The notes under the pieces are model-generated. The model saw only the letters and a list, made by a program, of their open reading frames with translations. It made no database searches and was not told the origin of the DNA. A stretch of DNA of 7,253 bases. Origin: JALOLG01 sp035557475 (GTDB lineage Bacteria > Actinomycetota > Acidimicrobiia > Acidimicrobiales > Ilumatobacteraceae). Position numbers and translations under genes: made by a program. Position 1 is the stretch's first letter. Each line of letters starts with the position of its first letter. The DNA is taken from contig DATMDV010000463.1 of the NCBI GenBank assembly GCA_035557475.1, positions 1 to 7,253 on the forward strand, written 5' to 3'. Positions 1 through 5,767 of the stretch are shown one piece after another.

Positions 1-1
1 G

Positions 2-661
2 CACCGGGCGCTGACATTGCACCCGGCGGTGGTGCAGGTGTTCCGGTTCATCAGCTGGATCACCACCGGCATCCGGGCGCGCCAGTGGGTCGCCGTGCAC
101 CGCAAGCACCACGCCTTCACGGACGTCGCCGGCGATCCGCACTCGCCCGTGCTGCACGGCTGGGTCAAGGTGCAGATGATGAACGTGGCGATGTACCGCC
201 GGGAGGCGCGCAACGCTCAGACGCTCTCCAAGTACGCCAAGGACCTCCGGCAGACGTGGGCCGATCGGTGGTTCTACGACCACGCGCTGCTGGGGCTGGC
301 CATCGGCGTCGGGCTGCTCGTCGTCACGTGCGGGTGGCAGATCGGGCTGGTGGCCGCGTTCGTGCACGTCAACCTGTACCTCGGCGGTTCGGCGGCGGTG
401 AACGCGATCGGCCATCATTTCGGCCGTCGCCGCTACGACAACTCGGCGACCAACCTGCAGTGGCTGGCGTTACTGACAGCCGGCGAGGGACTCCACAACA
501 ACCACCACGCCGCGCCGACGTCGGCCAAGCTCGCTCACCGCTGGTACGAGATCGATCCGGGCTGGCTGGTGATCAAGCCCATGACGTGGCTGCACCTTGC
601 CAAGGTGCGCCTCGGCGAGTTGCGCCTGACGCACCAGGCGAAGTCGGCCCGCGCGGCGTAG
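2..661 (+). CDS. Membrane fatty acid desaturase, 5'-truncated
   Basis: This is the C-terminal 219 residues of an integral-membrane, di-iron fatty acid desaturase, which would insert a double bond into an acyl chain using oxygen and reducing equivalents. The frame is open from base 2, so the true start lies before the window; the internal TTG at 17 is not a start. Counting from the first codon seen, histidine box 1 is HRALTLH (1-7), box 2 is HRKHH (33-37) and box 3 is HNNHH (165-169). A further N-x-x-GHH stretch (134-139) matches the extra conserved His region of the family. A hydrophobic span at about 95-128 fits the second membrane pair. The spacing of the boxes and the HR-A-L-x-LHP wording resemble bacterial acyl-CoA/acyl-lipid delta-9-type desaturases, but regiospecificity and acyl carrier cannot be read from the sequence. 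It converges on the superoxide dismutase gene with 7 bp between the stops. Confidence 0.92.
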   Translation, partial: HRALTLHPAVVQVFRFISWITTGIRARQWVAVHRKHHAFTDVAGDPHSPVLHGWVKVQMMNVAMYRREARNAQTLSKYAKDLRQTWADRWFYDHALLGLAIGVGLLVVTCGWQIGLVAAFVHVNLYLGGSAAVNAIGHHFGRRRYDNSATNLQWLALLTAGEGLHNNHHAAPTSAKLAHRWYEIDPGWLVIKPMTWLHLAKVRLGELRLTHQAKSARAA

Positions 662-668
662 CGGCGCC

Positions 669-1247
669 TCAGGAGAGACCGGCCGAGACGGCGTCCCAGT
701 TGACGAGGTGCTCAAGGAACGTGTCGACGTAGTCGGGACGCTTGTTGCGGTAATCGATGTAGTAGGCGTGCTCCCACACGTCGCACGTGATCAACGCCGT
801 CTTGCCGTGCTTCATCGGCAGGTCGGCGTTGGCAGTCGCCATCACGGCCAGCTTCCCGCCGTCGAGCACCAGCCACGCCCAGCCCGAACCGAACTGACCG
901 ACGGCGGCCTTCTTGAATTCCTCCCTGAACGCATCCGCGCTCCCGAACGCCTCGTTGATCGCGTCACCGGCTGCACCGGTCGGATCACCGCCACCACCCG
1001 GCGCCATCGAGTTCCAGTAGCAGGTGTGGTTCCACACCTGGGCGGCGTTGTTGAACTTGCCACCTTCGGCCCCCATGATGATGTCCTCGAGCGGCTTCGA
1101 TTCCTCGTCCGTCCCCTCGATCAGTTTGTTGAGGTTGTCGACGTACGTCTTGTGGTGCTTGCCGTAGTGGTACTCGAACGTCTCCGCCGACAGGTACGGC
1201 TCGAGGGCGGTCGTGTCGTACGGGAGAGGGGGAAGCTCGATGGGCAT
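669..1247 (-). CDS. sodB: Superoxide dismutase, iron type
   Basis: Dismutates superoxide to oxygen and hydrogen peroxide in the cytoplasm. The 192-residue length matches the bacterial Fe/Mn family. All four metal ligands are visible: His27 (in EYHYGKHH), His74 (in VWNHTCYW), Asp156 and His160 (in DVWEHAYYIDYRN). The metal-type marker positions favour iron: Gln70 in AAQVWNH and Ala141 in TANAD, where manganese enzymes usually have Gly and Gln respectively. Metal preference is nonetheless an inference, since cambialistic forms exist. I chose the ATG at 1245-1247 (protein begins MPIELPPLPY) because a perfect GGAGG lies 5 nt upstream of it; the ATG at 1257-1259 would add four residues and has no visible ribosome site. 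No signal peptide is present. It diverges from the AlaX gene and converges on the desaturase gene. Confidence 0.97.
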   Translation of the reverse strand: MPIELPPLPYDTTALEPYLSAETFEYHYGKHHKTYVDNLNKLIEGTDEESKPLEDIIMGAEGGKFNNAAQVWNHTCYWNSMAPGGGGDPTGAAGDAINEAFGSADAFREEFKKAAVGQFGSGWAWLVLDGGKLAVMATANADLPMKHGKTALITCDVWEHAYYIDYRNKRPDYVDTFLEHLVNWDAVSAGLS

Positions 1248-1252
1248 GTGGT

Positions 1253-1257
1253 CCTCC
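1253..1257 (-). promoter_or_regulatory. Shine-Dalgarno of the superoxide dismutase gene
   Basis: On the minus strand this reads GGAGG, ends 5 nt before the ATG at 1245-1247, and immediately follows the alternative upstream ATG. It decides the start: the upstream ATG at 1257-1259 overlaps the ribosome site itself and so is unlikely to be used. Confidence 0.8.
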
Positions 1258-1259
1258 AT

Positions 1260-1333
1260 GGACGGGACGGGTTGCTGGTCGGTGAATCTTTTCCACTGTC
1301 ATAGTCGCTCGAAACCGTGCTAGCCAGTCCGTG
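1260..1333. promoter_or_regulatory. Divergent intergenic region, sodB / alaX
   Basis: The only non-coding space for the promoters of two diverging genes, with a locally AT-richer core around 1285-1305. I see no convincing -35/-10 pair on either strand. Weak candidates are TAGCCA (1321-1326, plus strand), 7 nt before the ATG of the AlaX gene and lacking the usual final T, and a TATGAC-like hexamer on the minus strand near 1298-1303. No clear operator for a redox or iron regulator is visible. Confidence 0.4.
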
Positions 1334-2083
1334 ATGGCGATCTACCTCTGTCACCAGGAGCCCGGACTGCTCGTGCACGACGCCGAGGTCGTCGCGTCCC
1401 GACCCGGTGCGGTCGCCTTGTCGCGCTCGGCCTTCCATCCGGGCGGGGGCGGCCAGGTCAGCGATCGCGGCCACATCACATGGTCGGGTGCGTCGGACGC
1501 GTCGGGTGGCGAAGCCGACGTCACCGGCATCGAGATCGACGGCGACACGTGGTGGCACCTGCTCGACCGCGACGTCGAGCCGAGCGGCACCGTCCCGAGT
1601 GGTGTCGTGGAGGTGCGCGTCGACGGTGACCACCGACACCGTGTGGCCTCGCTGCACACGATGAGCCACGTGCTCAACGCGTTCGTGTTCGACGAGTTCG
1701 CCGGGGCACTCGTCACCGGCGCCCAGATCAACGGCGATGGCACGGGCCGCATGGACTTCGATCTGCCGGAGGTCGACAACGAACGTGTGCGTGCCCTCGA
1801 AGCTCCCGTGAACGACGTCATCGCCCGTGGTCTCGCCGTCCGGTCGGTCTACGTCGACGCCGGAGACGCCGAGGCCGTCGCCGGACTCGTGCGCAGCATG
1901 TCGGTCGCCCCGCCGCCGACGCCCGACGGGCTGTTGCGCATCATCGACATCGACGGTCTCGACCGCCAGGCGTGCGGCGGTACTCACCTGTCGAACACCG
2001 CCGAGTCACCGTTGATCAGGATCACGAAGGTCGAGAACAAGGGCCGTCACAACCGGCGCGTCAGGTTCGTCTTCGCCGAGTAG
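1334..2083 (+). CDS. alaX: AlaX-type alanyl-tRNA editing protein
   Basis: A 249-residue stand-alone relative of the alanyl-tRNA synthetase editing domain, expected to hydrolyse mischarged Ser-tRNA(Ala) (and possibly Gly-tRNA(Ala)) in trans. The N-terminal barrel carries the glycine-rich motif FHPGGGGQVSDRG (about 34-46). The editing domain carries both halves of the zinc site: HTMSH (His108 and His112) and CGGTH (Cys214 and His218). The C-terminal KVENKGRHNRRVRF stretch (232-245) is also typical. Length and the glycine-rich motif place it with the medium/long AlaX forms (type II), not the minimal domain. The start is either GTG at 1331 or the directly following ATG at 1334; I prefer the ATG. 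No good Shine-Dalgarno precedes either, so a leaderless or weakly initiated message is possible. There is no aminoacylation domain, so this is not a broken alaS. Confidence 0.9.
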   Translation: MAIYLCHQEPGLLVHDAEVVASRPGAVALSRSAFHPGGGGQVSDRGHITWSGASDASGGEADVTGIEIDGDTWWHLLDRDVEPSGTVPSGVVEVRVDGDHRHRVASLHTMSHVLNAFVFDEFAGALVTGAQINGDGTGRMDFDLPEVDNERVRALEAPVNDVIARGLAVRSVYVDAGDAEAVAGLVRSMSVAPPPTPDGLLRIIDIDGLDRQACGGTHLSNTAESPLIRITKVENKGRHNRRVRFVFAE

Positions 2084-2085
2084 AC

Positions 2086-2105
2086 GTGGCGCCTGTTGGT
2101 GCCGC
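2086..2105 (+). other. Small hairpin downstream of alaX
   Basis: Just after the alaX stop, GGCGCC (2088-2093) can pair with GGTGCC (2098-2103) around a TGTT loop, with one G-U pair, and the stem extends by two pairs (2086-2087 with 2104-2105). No U-rich tract follows, so it may be a weak terminator or attenuator between alaX and the next gene, or chance in GC-rich DNA. Confidence 0.3.
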
Positions 2106-2113
2106 CGAACCAT

Positions 2114-2143
2114 GTCGAATCGGTACGGGTCGAACCGGTAAGG
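2114..2143 (+). repeat. Two tandem 15-bp direct repeats
   Basis: GTCGAATCGGTACGG (2114-2128) is followed directly by GTCGAACCGGTAAGG (2129-2143), matching at 13 of 15 positions. The second copy ends in the AAGG that serves as the likely ribosome site of the next gene. The arrangement could be a double protein-binding site or a recent local duplication. Confidence 0.6.
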
Positions 2144-2151
2144 ATCGCGTC

Positions 2152-2556
2152 ATGCACATCGTTTCGGCCCTCTTCGTCGAGAACTTCGAGATGCGCCAGG
2201 CGCCAGGACCATCGACGCGGATCGACCTCACCGGGGCGATGTTCTCGATGGCGGCGCCGTCACCGGCACCCGTGACGCTCACCCCGCATCTGGTCGCACT
2301 GATCTACTGCCCGCCGGAGGAATCCGGCCAAGGCGTGTTCGAGGTCATCTTCCGCTCCGATCGTGACCCCGAGTCGGAAACCGAGCCCGTCGCCCGCAAC
2401 GTCAGCCCGTTCAACGTGGATCCCGGCAAGTTCACCTACCGTCTCGTGCGCGGCGAGCTCGAGTTCCCCGACTACGGAACGATCTTCGCCCACTGCCGGA
2501 TCGACCGCGGCGACTGGCATCTCGTGCCGTTCACGCTGCTCCCACCGGTCGCCTGA
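2152..2556 (+). CDS. Conserved-looking hypothetical protein, 134 aa
   Basis: I do not recognise this protein with certainty. It is 134 residues, cytoplasmic (no signal peptide or membrane segment), and alternates short hydrophobic strands with turns rich in Pro and Gly: for instance HIVSALFVENFEMR (2-15), HLVALIYCPP (46-55), GVFEVIFRSD (61-70), FTYRLVRGELEFPDYGTIFAHCRID (94-118) and DWHLVPFTLLPP (121-132). This suggests an all-beta sandwich. The general plan (an opening segment on the protein itself, a central strand with 'FEV..RS.RDP', and a C-terminal 'W...PF.L') recalls actinobacterial DUF6941-like proteins, but that is a resemblance from memory only. I chose the ATG at 2152 because AGGA lies 7 nt upstream; the frame is open further upstream into alaX, but that sequence is a shadow. 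It sits 68 bp after alaX and 44 bp before tkt on the same strand. Confidence 0.8.
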   Translation: MHIVSALFVENFEMRQAPGPSTRIDLTGAMFSMAAPSPAPVTLTPHLVALIYCPPEESGQGVFEVIFRSDRDPESETEPVARNVSPFNVDPGKFTYRLVRGELEFPDYGTIFAHCRIDRGDWHLVPFTLLPPVA

Positions 2557-2557
2557 C

Positions 2558-2569
2558 ACACCCGGGTGT
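2558..2569. repeat. Perfect 12-bp palindrome upstream of tkt
   Basis: ACACCCGGGTGT is fully self-complementary and begins 2 nt after the stop codon of the hypothetical gene. Its centre lies about 37 bp before the inferred tkt transcription start, that is, over the -35 region. It suits a dimeric regulator but could be chance. Confidence 0.5.
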
Positions 2570-2574
2570 CGCCG

Positions 2575-2587
2575 CCCGGAGGCCGGG
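2575..2587. repeat. Short inverted repeat upstream of tkt
   Basis: CCCGG (2575-2579) and CCGGG (2583-2587) are separated by AGG and abut the tkt -10 element. It lies between -35 and -10 on DNA, so it would not be transcribed from the tkt promoter itself; in a read-through transcript from the gene before it could form a small hairpin. Confidence 0.35.
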
Positions 2588-2600
2588 TACAGTCGATCCG
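2588..2600 (+). promoter_or_regulatory. Leaderless promoter of tkt (-10 TACAGT)
   Basis: TACAGT at 2588-2593 fits the actinobacterial -10 pattern TANNNT. Seven bases separate it from the A of the tkt ATG at 2601, which places the transcription start on the start codon itself. No ribosome site lies at a working distance: the nearest purine run, GGAGG at 2578-2582, is 18 nt away from the ATG. No clear -35 hexamer is seen, as is common for such promoters. Confidence 0.65.
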
Positions 2601-4559
2601 ATGCCCACCTCGCTGTCGCCCGAACAGACCCAGCAGGCCATCTCGCTCATCCGCGGCATGGCGATGGACGCTCCGCTCAAGGCGAACAGCGGTCATCAGG
2701 GCACCGCGATGGCCCTCGCCCCACTCGGTCATGTCCTCTACACGCGGATCATGAAACACGATCCGGCCGATCCGGAGTGGCCCGACCGCGACCGCTTCGT
2801 GCTGTCGAACGGCCACGCGTCGATCCTGCAGTACTCGTTGCTGTACCTGTGCGGCTACGGGCTCGAGCTCGACGACCTGAAGCAGTTCCGCCAGTTCGAG
2901 TCGGCGACGCCCGGCCATCCGGAGGCGCGCCACACCGCTGGCGTCGAGGTGACCACCGGTCCGCTCGGGCAGGGCTTCGGCGACGCCGTCGGGATGGCCA
3001 TCGCCGAACGCTTCCTGCGGGCCCGGTTCGGCAAGGAAGCGATCGACCACCACACGTACGTGATCGCCGGCGACGGTTGCATGATGGAAGGCATCAGCCA
3101 CGAGGCGGCATCGCTCGCCGGTCACCTCGCGCTCGGGCGCCTGATCTGCATCTACGACGACAACCGGATCACGATCGACGGTCCGACATCGCTGGCGTTC
3201 AGCGACGACACCGCCGGGCGGTTCGCGTCGTACGGCTGGGACGTGCAGTACCTCGGTGAGATGGCCGACGATCTCGACGGGCTCACCGAGGCGCTCCAGG
3301 CGGCCAAGGCCGACGACAGCCGGCCGCACCTGTTGGTCCTCCGCAGCCACATCGGCTACCCGTCACCCGACCACACCGACGACTTCGAAGCGCACGGTCT
3401 GGCGTTCGACGCCGCCGATGTGAGCCGCACCAAGGCCGTGATGGGGATCCCCGACGAGCCGTTCTGGTCACCACCCGAGCTCGTCGACGCGTACCGGAAC
3501 CATGTCGGCACGGTCGGCGCGGCCGCGCGCAAGGCGTGGATGGAGCGCAGCGCCGAGGTCGTCGCCACGCCCGAGTGGCAGGCGGCGTGGGACGGCACCG
3601 GCGTTCCCGGCTGGACCGACGACCTCCCGACGTTCGAGCTCGGCACGTCGAAGGCGACCCGCCAGGCGATCCAGGCCGCCTTCGACGCGACCATCGATTC
3701 GCTCCCTGGCCTCGTTGCCGGTGCCGCCGATCTCACCGGCAACACCGGCACCAAGCTCGCCGGACAGACCCAGCAGACGGCCGAGGACCCGGGTGGGCGC
3801 CAGATCCGCTACGGCGTGCGCGAGCACGGGATGGGGGCGGCGCTGGTCGGCATGGCGATGCACGGCGGCATCCTCCCCGTCGGGGGCACGTTCTTCGTGT
3901 TCGCCGATTACATGCGCCCCCCGATCCGGCTGGCCGCGGTGTCGAAGGCGAAGGCGGTGTTCGTGTTCTCGCACGACTCGGTCGGCGTCGGCGAGGACGG
4001 GCCGACCCACCAACCCGTCGAACAGATCGCGACGATCAGGGCGATCCCCGGTCTGCAGGTGATCCGCCCCGCCGACGCCAACGAGACCGTCGCCGCGTGG
4101 AAGGCCACCGTCGAGCACGACGGCCCGACGGCGCTCGTCCTCAGCCGCCAGAACATCACCGTTGTGACCGACGGTTCCGCCGTCGAGCGCGGCGCGGGCA
4201 TCGTCCACGAGCCCGATGGCGCACCGGCGGTCGTCCTCCTGGCCACCGGCAGCGAGGTCGCGCTGTGCGTCGACGCCGCGGCGCGGCTCGCCGGTCACGG
4301 TGTCGCGGCGCGCGTCGTGAGCTTCCCGAGCTGGGACCGGTTCGAACGGCAGGACGAATCGTTCCAGCGTTCGCTGTTGCCCGTTGACGTCCCCGTGCTG
4401 TCGGTCGAGGCGGCCACGACGTTCGGATGGGCCCGCTACGCCGACGACTCGATCGGCATCGAACGCTTCGGTGCGAGCGCACCCGGCGCCGAAGTGCTCG
4501 ACCGGCTCGGCATCAACGTCGAGCACGTGGTCGGACGCGCGATCGCGCTCGTATCGTGA
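2601..4559 (+). CDS. tkt: Transketolase
   Basis: Thiamine diphosphate enzyme of the non-oxidative pentose phosphate pathway, moving two-carbon units between ketose and aldose sugar phosphates in the cytoplasm. At 652 residues it is full length. The N-terminal pyrophosphate domain has SGHQG (His32), SNGH (69-72), GHPE (His106) and the cofactor motif GDG (157-159) running to YDDN (185-188), giving the magnesium ligands Asp158 and Asn188, followed by RITIDG. The pyrimidine domain has RYGVREHGM with the catalytic Glu408, then GEDGPTHQPVEQ (464-475) with His470, and RPADANE (489-495). A C-terminal transketolase domain follows (about 543-652), with LATGSEV and the late VEAATTFGWARY stretch. The ATG at 2601 is the natural family start and fits a leaderless message. 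Transaldolase follows after 34 bp on the same strand. Nothing is missing or shifted. Confidence 0.98.
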   Translation: MPTSLSPEQTQQAISLIRGMAMDAPLKANSGHQGTAMALAPLGHVLYTRIMKHDPADPEWPDRDRFVLSNGHASILQYSLLYLCGYGLELDDLKQFRQFESATPGHPEARHTAGVEVTTGPLGQGFGDAVGMAIAERFLRARFGKEAIDHHTYVIAGDGCMMEGISHEAASLAGHLALGRLICIYDDNRITIDGPTSLAFSDDTAGRFASYGWDVQYLGEMADDLDGLTEALQAAKADDSRPHLLVLRSHIGYPSPDHTDDFEAHGLAFDAADVSRTKAVMGIPDEPFWSPPELVDAYRNHVGTVGAAARKAWMERSAEVVATPEWQAAWDGTGVPGWTDDLPTFELGTSKATRQAIQAAFDATIDSLPGLVAGAADLTGNTGTKLAGQTQQTAEDPGGRQIRYGVREHGMGAALVGMAMHGGILPVGGTFFVFADYMRPPIRLAAVSKAKAVFVFSHDSVGVGEDGPTHQPVEQIATIRAIPGLQVIRPADANETVAAWKATVEHDGPTALVLSRQNITVVTDGSAVERGAGIVHEPDGAPAVVLLATGSEVALCVDAAARLAGHGVAARVVSFPSWDRFERQDESFQRSLLPVDVPVLSVEAATTFGWARYADDSIGIERFGASAPGAEVLDRLGINVEHVVGRAIALVS

Positions 4560-4593
4560 CAGTGTCAGTGGATGGAGCAAGAAAGGAACCGGC

Positions 4594-5706
4594 ATGAACC
4601 CTCTCCGGCGACTGAGCGAAGAACACGGACAGAGCCCGTGGCTCGACAACCTGAAGCGGGGTTACCTCACATCGGGGCAACTCGCGGCGCTGCGTGACCG
4701 GGGGATACGCGGCCTCACCTCGAACCCGACGATCTTCCAGAAGGCGATCCAGGGATCGTCCGACTACGACGAGCAGTTCAAGACGCTCGCGGTCGACCAA
4801 CATCCCATCGTCGACGACTACTGGCAACTCGTGATCGCCGACATCCACGGCGCGTGCGACGTCTTCTCGAGGACCTACGACCTCACCGACGGCCTCGACG
4901 GCTATGCCAGCGTCGAGGTGGCTCCCGAGCTGGCCAACGACTCGGCGGGCACCGAAGCCGCGGCGCGTGGGCTCCACGAGCAGATCAAGCGGCGCAACCT
5001 GATGGTGAAGATCCCGGCCACCGCGGCAGGCGTCGAGCCGATCCGGCAGATGATCGCCGAGGGTCGCAACATCAACGTCACACTCATCTTCAGCCTCGAG
5101 CGGCACCAGGAAGTGATGGACGCGTACCTCGCCGGACTCGAGGAGTACGGCGTGAACCTGGGTGCCGACCTCAGCCGCGTGGCGAGCGTCGCCAGCTTCT
5201 TCATCAGCCGTGTCGACACCGAGGTCGACCGACGGCTGGAAGCGATCGGCTCCCCCGAGGCGCTCGCGCTGCGCGGTAAGGCCGCCATCGCGCAGGGCAA
5301 GCTCGCCTACAAGCAGTTCCGAGCGACGTTCTCGGGCGAGCGATGGGATGCCCTGGCGGCTCGCGGGGCTCGCGTCCAGCGCCCCCTGTGGGCAAGCACG
5401 TCGACCAAGAATCCGGCCTACCCCGACACCATCTACGTCGACGAGTTGATCGGACCCGACACGGTGGACACGCTGCCCGACGCCACCATCGAGGCGTTCG
5501 AGGACCACGGCACGTTGGCCAGGCGCGTCGATGCCGACGTCGACGAGGCCGAGGCCACGTGGGCGGCGCTCGCCGACGTGGGCGTCGACATGGACGCTGT
5601 CGCCGACCAGCTCGAGCGCGAGGGCGTCGACAGCTTCCAGAAGAGCTTCGACGAACTCCTCACCGCCCTCGACGCCAAGGCCCACGAGCTCGCGCAGACC
5701 AAATAA
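4594..5706 (+). CDS. tal: Transaldolase
   Basis: Transfers a three-carbon dihydroxyacetone unit between sugar phosphates through a Schiff base, acting with the transketolase just upstream. The 370-residue length is that of the actinobacterial/cyanobacterial long form. Seen in order: SPWLDNLKRGYL (14-25), LTSNPTIFQKAI (41-52), GYASVEVAPELA (103-114), the active-site stretch NLMVKIPAT with the catalytic Lys139, NINVTLIFSLERH (159-171), ASVASFFISRVDTEVDRRL (197-215) and RPLWASTSTKNPAYPDTIYVDELIGPDTVDTLP in the region 263-295. I chose the ATG at 4594 because AAAGGA lies 6 nt upstream; the frame is open further upstream only as a shadow inside tkt. The gap to tkt is 34 bp with no terminator-like hairpin, so the pair should be one operon. 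Its TAA stop touches the hairpin at 5706-5767. Confidence 0.97.
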   Translation: MNPLRRLSEEHGQSPWLDNLKRGYLTSGQLAALRDRGIRGLTSNPTIFQKAIQGSSDYDEQFKTLAVDQHPIVDDYWQLVIADIHGACDVFSRTYDLTDGLDGYASVEVAPELANDSAGTEAAARGLHEQIKRRNLMVKIPATAAGVEPIRQMIAEGRNINVTLIFSLERHQEVMDAYLAGLEEYGVNLGADLSRVASVASFFISRVDTEVDRRLEAIGSPEALALRGKAAIAQGKLAYKQFRATFSGERWDALAARGARVQRPLWASTSTKNPAYPDTIYVDELIGPDTVDTLPDATIEAFEDHGTLARRVDADVDEAEATWAALADVGVDMDAVADQLEREGVDSFQKSFDELLTALDAKAHELAQTK

Positions 5707-5767
5707 GCCCGGTTTGTGTCACCGACATCGGCGAAGGTCGCCGGCAGCGGTGACACAAACCTGGGCT
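5706..5767. terminator. 62-bp nested hairpin between convergent genes
   Basis: The left arm 5706-5724 (AGCCCGGTTTGTGTCACCG) pairs along all 19 bases with the right arm 5748-5767, leaving one bulged T at 5762. Inside it, CGGCGA (5729-5734) pairs perfectly with TCGCCG (5738-5743) around an AGG loop, separated from the outer stem by ACAT and GCAG. The outermost bases are the last A of the tal TAA and the AG of the molybdoenzyme TAG, so the element exactly fills the space between two converging genes. A two-way terminator is the obvious role. On the minus strand the stem is followed by TTATTT, a weak U-tract; the plus strand has none. The stem is less GC-rich than the flanking genes, so it may also be a member of a dispersed palindromic repeat family. 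Confidence 0.75.

Noticed and set aside
17..661. TTG at 17 as a true start of the desaturase
   Set aside because: The first histidine box begins at base 2, before this codon, so the gene must start outside the window.
662..668. Terminator between desaturase and superoxide dismutase
   Set aside because: The 7-bp gap and the flanking coding ends give no stable stem with a U-tract; I could not support one.
1972..2151. Upstream extension of the hypothetical gene into alaX
   Set aside because: The added residues are basic shadow sequence inside alaX, whereas the ATG at 2152 has a ribosome site and begins a hydrophobic strand.
4557..4567. TGACAGTGTCA inverted repeat at the tkt stop, sharing TGACAGTG with the sodB/alaX gap (1295-1302, other strand)
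   Set aside because: An 11-bp symmetric sequence spanning the stop codon and an 8-mer shared once are within chance for this length; there is no other evidence that they are regulatory.
3468..4649. Long antisense open frame across tkt (minus strand)
   Set aside because: Low-complexity, Arg/Asp/Gly-rich translation typical of a shadow frame in GC-rich DNA, fully covered by the well-supported transketolase gene, with no ribosome site.
4513..5685. Long antisense open frame across tal (minus strand)
   Set aside because: It mirrors the transaldolase gene; its translation lacks any recognisable motif and arises from third-position GC bias.
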